A program made the translations under genes and the position numbers. From Agrypnia vestita (Eukaryota > Arthropoda > Insecta > Trichoptera > Phryganeidae): DNA of 64,000 nt. Below the pieces are notes generated by a model that had not been told where the DNA came from, did no database searches, and saw only the letters and a program-made list of their open reading frames with translations. The stretch spans positions 1 to 64,000 of the forward strand of contig JADDOH010011267.1 of assembly GCA_016648135.1 (NCBI GenBank), read 5' to 3'. Position 1 is the stretch's first letter. Every line of letters begins with the position of its first letter. Positions 48,001-51,098 of this stretch are shown one piece after another.

Positions 48001-50441
48001 ACAGATTACCATTTTTTTCGAAATTTGGATAACTTCTTGCAAAGGAAAAAATTCAACTCTGATGGGGCAGTCCAAACCACCTTCAAAGATTTTATTGATT
48101 CCCGTTCGAATGGTTTTTTTAGTAAAGAGATCGATGAACTACCTAGGAGATGGCAAAAGTGCATAGATAGCAATGGTACATACTTTGATCAAATAAATAT
48201 ATTATAATAAAAAAAAATCGGCTTTATGTTCCTCCCATACTAAACGCCAATTTCATATGTAAGGACCTAATATTACTTCAATATCAAAATGCAATGGAGA
48301 TAAACGTACTATGTTAAAGGAAATATCAAACCTTTGGTCAGCAGAAACACATTTGTTCATTCAAACTATACCTACTCTAATCTCTTTCATAGTAGTCCCC
48401 TTGGTAACGCACACACTTCTCTAGCGGCCCCGCCATTCTTGGAAAACTTCTAGAATGTATGGTTTGGACTGGTGTTCATCTGGGCCGTCGCGTTACGCAT
48501 AATGTCTTCTATCGATTCAAGTCGGGTCCATCACAGCGACATTTTTAACTTAGGATAAGGGGAATAGCCAAAACTCAAATGGAGCCATGTCAGGGGAGTA
48601 GAAAATCTGAGCAAGCTTGAATGGAGATGAATGGGCAAACGGAGTTGCTTCTGCTTCATCGTTAGCAGCTTTGCAAGAATTACACAGTCAGGAACCTTTA
48701 AATGTTAGAAAATTGAGGCGCATTGCGTGTGCTATGTTATGGTAAGATGAAGAAGAAAAATATTAGTTAGATGTCTGAGACACACATATAATGACAGTTA
48801 CCCTTACTTTAATACTTACACTTATTTTAATAAAAATATATTAATTATCACCTTTAGAAAAAATTGTGCATAAAATTAATAAAATAAATAAATTAAAAAT
48901 ATCCCTGGCAAAGAACCAAACCTCGATCACCAGCATGACAGGCAGCTGTGTAGTGATTCAATGGTTCTAGGTGGTGTTTGCGTATAAATTCAATCTCGTT
49001 TAATCTAACGCCACTCTCAAAGAATGATCTTATACTCGGCATAGAGATTTATCGTATCTTACTAAATCTCAGTGACTTACTTATGTTATCGTGTTGGTCA
49101 TGTGAAGCTGTACATATGTGTGAACTGTCCAAAAGACGGGGGGACTTAGAAAAGTCTATACTTAAAGAGCAGGCAATTATAACAACCTGGGGGTTGATTC
49201 TAACTGGAGAAGAAGGTGCTCTGAGATGGCTGCAAAATAGCCGACGATGAAGAAGAAAATGCGATTTTAGAAAATATATTTATCTTAAGTGCAAAACCAA
49301 AAAAATGACATATTGCGAGACCTGATAAAGTTATTACATTTTCTTTAATTTCCCAGTGAAAATTAAATGTGAGGCTTAGTGCCGGGGTAGCATTACTTGG
49401 GAGCATCTCTCAGTTGGCAGTGAAGCCTTTTTAAGGCTTATTACTTTTTTTGCATTTGTATACCTACTCATTAGCTCCTAGTCAGTAATTTCATAAGTGG
49501 TAGTGTGTTTTAAAAATACACATTTAGACAGCATTTAAATCGATAGTAAACTAACTTAATGTTGGAAAATTATTATGAACTAGCTGTATTTATTTTATTA
49601 AAAAATTTTTTCAAAAAAAAATTACTATAAAAAAGTATAAGAAGTTACGCGTACGGACGGACAACGAAATTATTATAATTGGGATGATAATTTTTTTTAA
49701 AAAGGCGTACTTTTTAATATATAGTGTCACGGGATCATAGCTGTGGGAGGTAAACAAAACACTTAAAATAAATTATCGCCTTATTTATTCATCAAGATTA
49801 CCGGACTCGAATTCAATCGGAGCACCGTTCGTTAATTTTGACCAATTTCGTCATTCGCATTAATTATTCTCGCTCAGGTTCGAACTAGAAAACTTCTTGT
49901 TTGCCTGTAGGTACTCTATTAAAACTGTCTCTTTATCTGTGGCTTCCACTAAACGTCATAACAAACTGTTTGCGCAGTCCTGCGCATATACATATGCCGC
50001 CTTATGTATGGAGACCCGTGTTCTAGATGTTTCGCGAATCTATTAGATTATCGTAGAACTTTGTGGTAATTTCCATTTTAATATTAAAGGGTGTAGTTAG
50101 TTTCTAATTGTACACAATTATTTGCAGTGTCTATTCGTTAATCTTTTTCTTCATATTATTTTCATTGAATATTTATCAGAGAGTGACTCCCTCAATAGGT
50201 TAATATTCTTCACGTGGAAAACATAGCCCAATCATGATAGTTTAATATTGATGCATACATATATACATGATTGGGAAATTATAAAATCACCTAAGCAACC
50301 CTTTCTTAATCCCGTCCTTTGAATTATGACGAATAATTTTTTTTTCTATCCAGGTTTGGTTCCAGAACAGGAGAGCCAAGTGGAGGAAGCGAGAGAAGGC
50401 TATGGGGCGAGATACTGCTGCTTTCATGCACCCAGATCAAG
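8012..50441 (+). CDS. hbn: homeobrain, paired-class homeodomain transcription factor (3' part missing)
   Basis: Three exons (8012-8147, 26571-26845, 50354-50441) join in frame to 166 codons plus one base. Residues 23-30 are the octapeptide YSIDQILG (eh1/Groucho-type repression motif). Residues 46-91 form an acidic Ser/Ala/Asp-rich linker. The homeodomain spans 92-151: R5, T6, F8 and [20 protein letters not shown] in the first half, and W48, F49, Q50, N51, R53 in the recognition helix. Q50 and the absence of a paired domain place it in the PRD-like class. '[20 protein letters not shown]' and '[13 protein letters not shown]' fit homeobrain better than Rx, aristaless/Arx or otp. In flies hbn lies beside Rx and otp and acts in the embryonic brain. 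It should be a nuclear DNA-binding regulator at TAAT palindromes. The C-terminus lies beyond the window. Confidence 0.88.
9030..9110 (+). repeat. Fragment of the GTTAGTGACGGACA repeat family
   Basis: CCATCTGGTAGCATTAATGA, then AGGACATTGTTACGTGGAGA, matches 21940-21985 and 56600-56720. It is a small piece of the longer family described at 21780-22100. Confidence 0.5.
9207..9278 (+). pseudogene. tRNA-Asp-like relic
   Basis: The 72 bases starting TTATCGATAGTGTATTGG keep an A box (TAGTGTATTGGTTAGCATC), the CCCCGC anticodon-stem side and an end resembling TTCTCCGCCAGGGAG. The anticodon region reads TTGTTCC where a functional tRNA-Asp has CTGTCAC, and the T loop reads TTCTGTT, so it cannot be functional. 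It could be a tRNA pseudogene or the head of a SINE. Confidence 0.5.
9655..10081 (+). repeat. CGTCATTTTTGACG-ended repeat, copy 1
   Basis: It aligns by eye with 58010-58730: AATAGCTGATCTC, ACTATATCG.ATATGTCATT, CACTAACG.TA.C, CATTAACGTTATCAAGAC, ACC.GCGGCCGAAAT, and a terminal CGTCATTTTTGACGGG (hairpin at 10054-10067). There is no coding capacity. The class is unknown; a Helitron-like or other non-autonomous element is possible. Confidence 0.6.
10282..10555 (-). repeat. SINE-A copy (minus sense)
   Basis: A (GTCCGTCT/GTCCATCC) microsatellite tail lies at 10302-10345, then CATAACTTCGTGTAACATC, and a B-box-like GGGGTTCAAGCCCC on the minus strand near 10425-10440. The 5' hairpin end is missing. 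Overlapping 65-93 codon frames are by-products of the GC-rich SINE body. Confidence 0.6.
11463..11625 (+). repeat. SINE-B copy (tRNA-derived, plus sense)
   Basis: It begins GAGTAGCTTGTTGGTGTAGT with a good A box (TGGTGTAGTGGTCA). The B box is eroded, followed by the family body TAGTCCTATTTTCATAGCAC and AAAATAGTAAGGATATTGATG, and an A-run at 11617-11625. Confidence 0.65.
12051..12232 (-). repeat. SINE-B copy with poly(A) tail (minus sense)
   Basis: In minus sense: a B box GGGTTCGAACCTC, then TTAGTCCTATTTTCATAGCA, then GATGTGACACGTATTCCGTG, and a roughly 40-nt A tail (T-run at 12051-12090, one C). The long tail suggests one of the younger insertions here. Confidence 0.7.
12354..12550. mobile_element. 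MITE-1 copy 1 (long terminal inverted repeats)
   Basis: The left arm AAGACTCACAGAGACGAAGC, TATTTATATGAGAAAC, AAGTCTTTATAGGATGGCCC is mirrored on the right by AGCCTCACAAAGACGAAGCT, TATTTATATGGGAAAAG and AAGTCTTTATAAGGTAGCCC. The arms are about 75 bp with almost no interior. Relatives are at 20602-20918, 36030-36216 and, as interior only, 16292-16400. Confidence 0.7.
12551..13011. other. No recognised feature
   Basis: A GC-richer patch at 12720-12860 lies inside a 60-codon frame that has no recognisable domain. Nothing else is supported. Confidence 0.35.
13012..13512. mobile_element. hAT-like non-autonomous element
   Basis: CATGATGCAGGGGCGTGCAG, TGGGAACATCGCAGCATGAC at 13025-13065 is repeated in reverse complement at 13450-13490 (the minus strand there reads CATGATGCAGGCGCGTGCAG, TGGGAACATTGGAGCATAAC). 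The CAGGGGCGTGC form is typical of hAT ends. No transposase frame lies between. A third partial end is at 52172-52210. Confidence 0.6.
13770..13930 (+). promoter_or_regulatory. Promoter-like repeat: heat-shock elements plus TATA, copy B
   Basis: GAACCTTC at 13773-13780 is a perfect two-unit heat-shock element. TAGAATAATCTAGAAAGTAC at 13791-13810 adds further GAA units. TATAAATA lies at 13832-13839, followed by GC-rich leader-like DNA ending CGCGCGAGCCACGAG. Similar text follows the TATA box at 53880-54005. No gene follows, so this looks like a mobile promoter or solo LTR. Confidence 0.5.
14225..14400. repeat. Short imperfect tandem and palindromic repeats
   Basis: ATCGTATGTAACACTTACG occurs at about 14230 and 14289. 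TTTTACGTCGCGT.TTTTCC, GAAGTA.AAT occurs twice, at about 14312 and 14364, with a period near 52 bp. There is no coding content. Confidence 0.5.
15798..16330 (-). pseudogene. Orphan cysteine-containing ORF remnant with a frameshift
   Basis: Minus strand 16175-15798 is open and reads [20 protein letters not shown], then a basic [14 protein letters not shown] segment, [20 protein letters not shown] and [20 protein letters not shown], ending near SRDGKS*. In another frame just upstream, [20 protein letters not shown] and [18 protein letters not shown] runs straight into it. One missing base in the T-run at about 16172-16178 separates the two. Cysteine pairs (CNC, CRF, CLTC, MTC) suggest a metal-binding or disulfide domain. 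The region is more GC-rich than its surroundings. I do not recognise the family. Upstream on the minus strand lies MITE-1 interior sequence, so the ORF may belong to the autonomous parent of MITE-1. Confidence 0.45.
16292..16400. repeat. MITE-1 interior segment
   Basis: ATATACAACTTCCAAAAATT, TGATAGATGTGGTGG, GGAATTGGTGGAACGTTACA, TTGTGTAAATTGATCAC matches 36036-36122 and part of 20735-20815. It joins the orphan ORF remnant at its left. Confidence 0.55.
16690..16860 (+). repeat. MITE-2 half (GTGCAGGGTGTAAGGGAGCTAG)
   Basis: GTGCAGGGTGTAAGGGAGCT, CAGGTAGATTCCTGCCAAAA, TTATGATTCAAAAATGTTTC, TCAATAGTTATGGA parallels 30098-30200 and the arms of 42035-42557. Confidence 0.5.
18440..18850. promoter_or_regulatory. 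Repeat-free, GC-richer block: candidate enhancer
   Basis: About 400 bp without similarity to other parts of the window, less AT-rich than its flanks. It contains GGCTGCATTATTGACAGG, GGGGCATTATGTGC and CCGTATTAATGCACTG. No frame is open through it. A regulatory role is inference. Confidence 0.3.
19550..19770. promoter_or_regulatory. Repeat-free block: candidate enhancer
   Basis: Contains CGCCCTAATTTGATAAATAA, GGATTA at 19663-19668 (an Otx/bicoid-type site), an adjoining CACGTG E-box at 19669-19674 and GGATATAATTCCC. Overlapping frames on both strands (76 and 86 codons) have no domain. The regulatory function is inference. Confidence 0.3.
20602..20918. mobile_element. MITE-1 copy 2
   Basis: The left arm AAGTCTCAAAGAGACGACGC, TATTTATATAAGAAAC and the right arm ending CATATAAATAGCTTCGTCTC, TGTGAGACTT are inverted. 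The interior GATGGCCCAGGGCTT and TTGCATTGTGTAGAGTGATC link it to copies 1 and 3. AAGATAAATTA flanks both ends inversely and may be part of the repeat. Confidence 0.65.
20956..21020. repeat. (TA)n microsatellite
   Basis: Almost pure TA dinucleotides for about 60 bp, with two single-base interruptions. Confidence 0.9.
21335..21600 (+). pseudogene. Mariner-like transposase C-terminal relic
   Basis: [10 protein letters not shown] at about 21360-21390 is the block before the third catalytic residue of mariner transposases. Further on, GCGTTACAGAAGTGTTTTGA reads [17 protein letters not shown] with TGA where Trp is expected, the usual C-terminal 'FQ.CFE.W..R...CI' block. The catalytic-core sequence between them is missing. 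The tail AAATTGAAAACTCCGCGTAT, CATTTGATCGAACTTCGCA resembles a mariner 3' end. It belongs to a different subfamily from the two cecropia-type copies. Confidence 0.55.
21780..22100 (-). repeat. CGTCATTTTTGACG-ended repeat, minus-sense copy
   Basis: AAAAATGACGTTCTTTTATT, TTCGGCCGCCGGTTATGG, CATAGCGTCTTGATAACGTT, AGTGATGGACATTATTAAAT and GGCCATCTGGTAGCATTAGT, GACGGACATTGTCACATGGA are the reverse complement of 9655-10081 and 58010-58730. The GTTAGTGAYGGACA core occurs twice here and three times at 56150-56820. Confidence 0.55.
22251..22468. repeat. Penelope-type fold-back with two hammerhead-like motifs
   Basis: Two arms of about 95 bp are inverted around 22350-22374. Each carries CTGATGA, a stem CGTTGAA/TTCAACG and GAAAC, at 22375-22405 on the plus strand and 22319-22349 on the minus strand, flanked by TCGAGAACAGTTTCTCGG and CGTATAAAATAT. 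Similar fold-backs are at 58325-58560, with a single copy at 60850-60960. Penelope-like elements are known to carry hammerhead ribozymes in their terminal repeats. Catalysis is not established here. Confidence 0.6.
23130..23620. other. GC-richer stretch of unknown nature
   Basis: Overlapping frames on both strands (114, 121 and 76 codons) show no recognisable domain. They probably reflect base composition. It ends at a SINE-A copy, and the junction GAGACGGGAGCGTAGCAAG resembles 5648-5668. Confidence 0.35.
23632..23788 (-). repeat. SINE-A copy, internally deleted (minus sense)
   Basis: The tail TTCGTTGTCTGTCCGTCTGT and GTAACTTCGTGTAACGTC and the opposite end ATTTTTGACGGGTTGCAGCTAGT are present. 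The tRNA-like middle is mostly gone after GGCCGGAGATGGGGC. Confidence 0.6.
23835..23935. repeat. Dispersed repeat shared with 6338-6440
   Basis: GTCGATTTGACACTTTTGCA, TTGGGTTAAGTAGGCACGAC, AAATCGTGTCGTGTCATC match the earlier copy with substitutions. Confidence 0.5.
24160..24310 (+). promoter_or_regulatory. Promoter-like repeat: heat-shock elements plus TATA, copy A
   Basis: GAATGTTC at 24171-24178 is a perfect two-unit heat-shock element, preceded by GTTCC. TCTAGAAGAGAAC follows at 24204-24216. TATATAAG lies at 24238-24245 and is followed by GCGCCGTGCACGGCC and a purine-rich leader-like run. No host gene follows. Confidence 0.5.
25755..25835 (-). repeat. Penelope-type tail remnant with hammerhead-like motif
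   Basis: The minus strand reads CTGAAGAGGGAACATTGTTC, TCGAAACATGTAGATTG (motif at 25816-25790), then ATAAAGTGGTGATAACAAAG. The layout CTGAAGA, stem, GAAAC, 'ATAAAGTGG' parallels 32490-32555 and 40375-40440. Confidence 0.5.
26571..26845 (+). CDS. hbn: hbn exon 2: acidic linker and homeodomain residues 1-46
   Basis: The acceptor CTCTTTTCCAG ends at 26570. Two bases complete the codon split in exon 1 (Asp46), then 91 codons run to CAG with donor GTAAGG at 26846, phase 0. The exon encodes [20 protein letters not shown]..., the basic RPRKVRRSR lead-in and helices 1-2 of the homeodomain. The intron after residue 46, between Q and VWFQN, is the classic paired-class position. Base use is extreme: 88 of 91 complete codons end in G or C, against 23/45 in exon 1 and 17/29 in exon 3. 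A 91-codon antisense frame is a consequence of this. The ATG at 26519 in the intron is not a plausible start because it ignores the acceptor. Confidence 0.92.
26995..27515 (+). pseudogene. Non-LTR retrotransposon 3' end
   Basis: TCATTTAGAGGTGTGAAATG reads [30 protein letters not shown], the final block of many CR1/jockey-like reverse transcriptases ('..G.K.W..LP..IR...S...FK..LK'). The 3' region holds an inverted pair CCTCTCCA (27448-27455) and TGGAGAGG (27475-27482) and ends in AAATAAATAAAA at about 27503-27515. Everything upstream of the last ~40 codons is missing. Confidence 0.5.
28351..28619. mobile_element. Stowaway-like Tc1/mariner MITE
   Basis: CTCCCTTTCT at the left end and AGAAAGGGAG at the right end are inverted. 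Both are flanked by TA (28349-28350 and 28620-28621), as expected for a Tc1/mariner target duplication. It is 269 bp long with no frame inside. Confidence 0.65.
28625..28805 (-). repeat. SINE-B, most complete copy (minus sense)
   Basis: In minus sense it starts AGTAGCTTGTTGGCGTAATG with an A box TGGCGTAATGGTCA, then a B box AGTTCGAGCCTC, then the body TAGTCCTATTTTGATAGCAC, TAGAAAATAGTAAGAATGTT, GATGCGACACGTATTTCGTG. It ends at ATCTCTATTTTTATT. About 180 bp. Confidence 0.75.
28900..29585 (-). mobile_element. LTR-retrotransposon relic: LTR and primer-binding region
   Basis: The minus strand starts TGTGGTGGCCCGAGACACAG near 29578, has TATATAAG in ATTGACTATATAAGCACGCG at about 29287-29306, and ends near CTCTACAAACGGAGTGGTGA, CC at about 29080-29060. 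The 'TGGTGACC' is what many insect gypsy/Pao elements have just after the LTR. Further on is a short GC-rich coding-like stretch with no intact gag. No second LTR was found. Confidence 0.45.
30095..30262 (+). repeat. MITE-2 half
   Basis: ATACAGGGTGTAACAGAGCT, AATTATGAGTCGAAAATATT, AATATCAACAGTTATGAAGT, and TATTTTTTGTAAAACGTT match one arm of the fold-back at 42035-42557. Confidence 0.55.
30274..30660 (-). pseudogene. RTE-type non-LTR retrotransposon, C-terminal fragment
   Basis: Minus-strand translation gives [51 protein letters not shown], then [36 protein letters not shown] and AKTHQGL*. This is the standard tail of RTE-clade reverse transcriptases (GRP+.RW.D.V..D, NWRELA.DR..WR). A TGA replaces the usual Trp before RRRY. 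The 3' side reaches a TCATCATCATCA microsatellite at 30270-30284, also typical. The N-terminal endonuclease and RT core are absent. Confidence 0.75.
30735..31015. repeat. Penelope-type fold-back with hammerhead-like motifs
   Basis: The plus strand at 30955-30986 reads CTGATGATGAGAGGGACTGC, TCCAATCGAAAATATAGTC. The inverse at 30818-30790 reads GTGATGAGAGGAACTGCTCC, ATTCGAAACTATAGTC. Both are followed by GTGTT.AATTAACTCAA. The two arms are inverted around about 30890. A decayed relative is at 2355-2540. Confidence 0.5.
31500..32411 (+). pseudogene. Penelope-like reverse transcriptase C-terminus with GIY-YIG endonuclease
   Basis: The frame is open from about 31500 to TAG at 32409-32411 (303 codons), upstream of the first ATG at 31704. 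[34 protein letters not shown] and SHPIS.KHSAF-type wording is the RT thumb and linker region. From residue ~186, [19 protein letters not shown], then IKEHIKCL, is the GIY-YIG nuclease domain, with G, Y, the second YIG and the downstream R/E in place. A C-terminal helix [20 protein letters not shown] follows. The RT palm with its DD motif is missing, so the copy cannot move by itself. A relative lies on the minus strand at 50856-51098. Confidence 0.8.
32490..32516 (+). other. Hammerhead-like motif, Penelope tail
   Basis: CTGAAGA at 32490-32496, stem GGTTG/CAACC, then GAAAC at 32512-32516. The core box is CTGAAGA rather than CTGATGA. It lies 78 bp after the endonuclease stop codon. Confidence 0.45.
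33362..33907 (+). pseudogene. Non-LTR retrotransposon C-terminus with zinc finger
   Basis: Open from about 33362: [83 protein letters not shown], then [15 protein letters not shown]. This is the common tail after the RT domain of several insect non-LTR elements. It ends with a C2H2-type finger, CEVCGREC...FPHRKVH, and RRSNN*. The RT palm is missing upstream. The reading frame is intact to its stop and GC-rich, so this copy is not old. Confidence 0.75.
34345..34765. repeat. Decayed MITE-2-type fold-back
   Basis: ATTTTTTCCAATATTTTTGA and ATATCGAATATAAAAAATTC, ATTCGCTTGGC are mirrored by CTAATGAATTTATAATATTC, GATATGAAATT and TCAGAAATTTAGAAAAAATG, CAAAATTTCATG. They are inverted around about 34530. 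It is the same family as 36805-37117 and 42035-42557, with more mutations. Confidence 0.45.
35080..35460. promoter_or_regulatory. CpG-rich block inside hbn intron 2
   Basis: A strongly GC- and CpG-rich stretch peaks at 35230-35360 (CTCCGGCGGCCCGGGCCTAC, CGCGCGGCGCGGCGAACGG) in AT-rich surroundings. It is flanked by homeodomain-type sites (CACCCCTAATTACAATCC; GGTGTAATTGGGATACTTAA). No match to other repeats in the window. Overlapping 115- and 69-codon frames on opposite strands have no domain. It may be an enhancer, an internal promoter or an unannotated exon. Confidence 0.35.
35705..35998. repeat. Penelope-type fold-back with hammerhead-like motif
   Basis: AGAATGTTAGTAAACTTAGT, AAAAACCACTACCAGATTTA at 35717-35756 is inverted at 35946-35990. 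Between them on the plus strand is CTGAAGAAGAGACGGGTACG, TCTCGAAACTGTTAG (35904-35932) with a six-base stem GAGACG/CGTCTC. Confidence 0.55.
36030..36216. mobile_element. MITE-1 copy 3, left arm lost
   Basis: The interior ACAACTTTCAAAAAATTTGA, GGTGGAATTGGTGAACGATG, CATTGTGTAAAGTGATAA is followed by the right arm CCTATAAAGGGTTCC, CCCATATAAATAGCTACGTC, TCTGTGAAAG. Confidence 0.6.
36805..37120. mobile_element. MITE-2 fold-back
   Basis: The left arm TTATGGAGATATGCGACATC, AATATTTCTGACTTACTTTT, TGTAAAACGTTTTAG is inverted relative to the right arm GATATTCGCATATCTCCATA, ACTATTGATATTAGGTCATG, GCAGGAGTACAGTTCTGCGA and AATAACCCTGTATAAA. Confidence 0.65.
37485..37870 (+). pseudogene. 5'-truncated non-LTR copy, sister of 40810-41525
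   Basis: From GTAATTCATATTTCTTGAGG on it nearly repeats 41194-41330: GATGCATTCGATAAGCTGAT, ATTGGATATTGATCTGTTCG, AGTGCAGCCACACAAGATTA, ending the frame at TTTTTTTCTACTTAA. The 3' region has a duplicated AATAATTAAGTCTCTTTTT and the shared AAATGTGGAGACCTATAATTGG, and finishes with ATTAAATAAATATT. This is a typical 5' truncation. Confidence 0.7.
39054..39520 (-). pseudogene. piggyBac transposase C-terminus with zinc-binding tail
   Basis: Minus strand: [20 protein letters not shown], then [38 protein letters not shown] in one frame with two stops. After a frameshift at about 39290, [20 protein letters not shown] continues to the cysteine-rich tail CAIC..., [22 protein letters not shown] at 39054. 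The C..C, C..C..C..H..C..C pattern is the PHD-like C-terminal domain of piggyBac transposases that binds the element ends. The catalytic part is absent. Confidence 0.75.
39611..39884 (-). pseudogene. piggyBac-like N-terminal mini-exons
   Basis: ATG at 39884 opens MSRRIDE, with a donor GTTAGT at 39862. An acceptor TATTTTAG ends at 39716, and the second exon (39715-39611) continues in frame as [35 protein letters not shown] to a donor GTAAGG. The acidic N-terminus is typical of piggyBac transposases. Splicing is inferred from the signals only. Confidence 0.45.
40664..40713 (+). repeat. TTAGG-type interstitial run
   Basis: GAGGTTAGGTTAGGTTATTA, GGTTTGGTTAGGTTAGATTA contains several TTAGG units with drift. 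TTAGG is the ancestral arthropod telomere repeat. A cleaner CCTAA run is at 63735-63757. Confidence 0.6.
40810..41525 (+). pseudogene. Non-LTR retrotransposon (jockey/CR1-like) C-terminus and 3' end
   Basis: The 171-codon frame 40810-41325 reads [85 protein letters not shown]. 'LY.T.VRS..EYA..VW.P......E..Q..F.RF' is the standard thumb region of jockey-superfamily RTs. The palm is missing. The 3' UTR has AAATGTGGAGACCTGTAATT, GGCCAT and ends in an (AAAT)n tail at 41500-41525. It is a near-identical sister of 37485-37870, so both derive from a recently active lineage. Confidence 0.75.
41560..41910. promoter_or_regulatory. Repeat-free block with homeodomain-type sites: candidate enhancer
   Basis: Less AT-rich than its flanks and unlike any other part of the window. 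It carries many TAAT/ATTA cores: GATAATTGAATTC, CCCTTAATTACCCC, CCTAATGCGGTGTAATCG, TTCTAATTTGCG, AAGTAATTGTGCAATTG. A 105-codon antisense frame has no domain. Function is inference. Confidence 0.35.
42035..42557. mobile_element. MITE-2 fold-back, best copy
   Basis: The arms are about 240 bp and inverted around 42295: TACAGGGTTATTTGTAAAAC, ATTAATAACCTCGCAGGACT on the left and AGTCCTGCGAGGTTATTAAT, GTTTTACAAATAACCCTGTA on the right. Frames of 102 and 104 codons on opposite strands are the two arms read as protein and are not genes. Confidence 0.8.
42557..42875. repeat. SINE-C head-to-head palindrome
   Basis: The arms are about 155 bp and inverted around 42718. From the centre outward each reads TTCGAATCCCAG.(A/G)GTAACC, TAATATTTTTTCGTGAATTA, GATTTTTCTGTA, TTTCTAATTGATTAATTAAT, TTTCACAGAACTTCGTTCTG, and AATATGAATGTGTTCTTGAA. 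The central part is the B-box half of the tRNA-like head seen intact at 43074-43147. Confidence 0.75.
43074..43200 (+). repeat. SINE-C with tRNA-like head
   Basis: GGTTGCT at 43074-43080 can pair with AGTAACC at 43141-43147. An A-box-like TAGCTTAGTGGTCAGATC and a perfect T arm CTGGG-TTCGAAT-CCCAG are present. The anticodon arm is too long and irregular for a working tRNA. The same head is followed by the same body (TAATATTTTTTCGTGAATT) as in the palindrome, so I call it a SINE. Confidence 0.65.
43860..44010 (-). promoter_or_regulatory. Promoter-like repeat: heat-shock-type units plus TATA, copy C
   Basis: On the minus strand, GAAAGTCGTCGAAACATCTA, GAAAGC lies about 20 nt upstream of TATAAAAG (43947-43940), which is followed by GCCTGGTACGCGTACAGCGT. 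Many GAA/TTC units continue upstream to 44010. The layout agrees with copies D-F. Confidence 0.45.
44025..44375 (-). pseudogene. Non-LTR reverse-transcriptase fragment with expanded repeat
   Basis: Minus strand: [14 protein letters not shown] at about 44360-44320, then four further [11 protein letters not shown] units, then [20 protein letters not shown] and TESSKTLS-type text to a stop at 44025. '[17 protein letters not shown]+RF.R' is a standard RT thumb motif, so the host sequence is a jockey/CR1-like element. The 11-residue expansion keeps the frame. Confidence 0.65.
44171..44335. repeat. 33-bp minisatellite, five units
   Basis: Units start at 44171, 44204, 44237, 44270 and 44303: TTTTTATATGCATGGCATAG, TGAGGTGACCATG with one or two substitutions each. 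On the minus strand each unit encodes the 11 residues [11 protein letters not shown]. Confidence 0.9.
46545..46880. promoter_or_regulatory. Repeat-free block: candidate enhancer
   Basis: It contains CTAAATGGGGGTAATTTATT, CAACAATTACGTCATTACGC, CCTTAACGTTTAATTTAAG and CAAATAATTTGAAAGGG, and is less AT-rich than its flanks. There is no repeat match in the window and no credible frame. Function is inference. Confidence 0.3.
46985..48270 (+). mobile_element. Mariner element, cecropia-type, copy 1
   Basis: Terminal inverted repeats of about 28 bp (AGGTCCTTACATATGAAATT, GG.GTTT) lie at both ends and TA flanks each (46983-46984; 48271-48272). At 1,286 bp it is full length for mariner. The second copy is at 58959-60242 in opposite orientation. 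Confidence 0.88.
47173..48207 (+). pseudogene. Mariner transposase, one internal stop
   Basis: 345 codons from [20 protein letters not shown] to DQINIL*, the usual mariner length. Two N-terminal helix-turn-helix domains bind the ends ([37 protein letters not shown]), then WVPHEL. The catalytic Asp residues lie in [16 protein letters not shown] and LAPTDYHFF with 34 residues between the last two (DD34D). TGA at 47968-47970 replaces the Arg codon seen in copy 2, cutting the protein after the second Asp, so it is inactive. The WILYDN.R.S.QWL...E and PTDYHFF..LDNFLQ wording fits the cecropia subfamily, to which human Hsmar1 belongs. Confidence 0.88.
48376..48640 (-). pseudogene. Decayed mariner-like transposase tail, different subfamily
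   Basis: Minus strand: [16 protein letters not shown] at about 48605-48560 is the third-catalytic block ('YSPDMAPCDFWLFP'), here with Glu or a neighbour in place of Asp. Then [35 protein letters not shown] follows in shifting frames, where 'F..CFQEW..R...CV' is usual. Several frameshifts and stops are present. It is related in type to the relic at 21335-21600. Confidence 0.5.
49720..50080 (-). promoter_or_regulatory. Promoter-like repeat: heat-shock element, copy D
   Basis: TTCTAGATGTTTCGCGAA at 50021-50038 contains TTCGCGAA, a perfect two-unit heat-shock element. A TATA-like CATACATAAG lies downstream on the minus strand at about 50010-50000. The leader-side end CTCCCACAGCTATGATCCCG, TGACA (minus, at about 49755-49730) matches TTCCTACAGCCACGATCCTG, TGACC of copy F, so the repeat runs to there. 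Confidence 0.45.
50354..50441 (+). CDS. hbn: hbn exon 3: homeodomain recognition helix
   Basis: The acceptor TTTTTCTATCCAG ends at 50353. The exon reads [29 protein letters not shown] plus one base, with donor GTAATT at 50442, phase 1. It supplies homeodomain residues 47-60 (Q50, N51, R53, basic end) and a flank that resembles the 'KA..LLPEQG' segment of hbn proteins. No exon with the expected following 'LPEF/PLG' text was found in the remaining 13.5 kb. Confidence 0.9.
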
Positions 50442-50687
50442 GTAATTATACCACTATACTGAAAATGAAGTATGTACGTAATATTTTCTCACTGCAATTC
50501 GACTTTTTGTCATCTCGAAACTAATAGTAAAAAAAATGTTTGATGGAATTCACTAACTACTAATACTAACTAAATTATTTTATTTTTTCAATTGACTCAG
50601 CAACATTGTAGATTGACATTTAAAAAAAATATTGATTGTATTATTTGTATATATCTACTTCTTTTATTTGATTAATTACACCAACAT

Positions 50688-51098
50688 GTTTCAGTAAAAC
50701 CTATCCATCGTCAGGGTATTGTATAACTGTCAAAATATCAAAATGAAATGTCTTTTGTTTCTTGTTTTTCTAAATTATTTGAAAGGTTTGATTACTGAAG
50801 GTTTGATTACTCGCAATTATTGGAATTTTTTTTAGAATTGGGCTAGTAGTTAAATTTAGTTGATTATTAATAATATTTTTTTACTATTACATGCTTTACT
50901 AATTTCTAATGATTCTAAATTATTCAATTTCAGACCAAAATTATTTATGTGTAAAATAGAAAGACTTAAATTTTTATCAAAATCGTGACCATTTTCTAAT
51001 AAATGATTTGCAAATTCAGAAAAACCATGATTATTCAGACATCTTAAATGCTCTTTCTTACATTTTTTAAAGTTATCATGATCAAAATGTTTTAACAA
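50688..51098 (-). pseudogene. Penelope-like endonuclease remnant and tail
   Basis: The minus-strand frame 51098-50856 reads KEHLRCLNNHGFSEFANHLL, ENGHDFDKN, LKLNNLESLEISKACNSK. This aligns with the end of the GIY-YIG domain at 32120-32330 ([20 protein letters not shown] ... [16 protein letters not shown]). About 140 bp after its stop is the hammerhead-like CTGACGATGGATAGGTTTTA, CTGAAACATG (50714-50688). It is a 5'-truncated copy of a related but distinct family. Confidence 0.65.

Larger units (their letters stand above)
26846..50353 (+). other. hbn: hbn intron 2 (23,508 bp)
   Basis: Donor GTAAGG at 26846; acceptor TTTTTTTCTATCCAG ending at 50353; phase 0. Besides the elements listed, 27520-28350, 29600-30090, 31020-31440, 32600-33360, 33910-34340, 35460-35700, 36220-36800, 37880-38640, 43210-43860, 44420-46540 and 48650-49960 show AT-rich DNA in which I recognise no gene or clear repeat. 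Confidence 0.8.
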
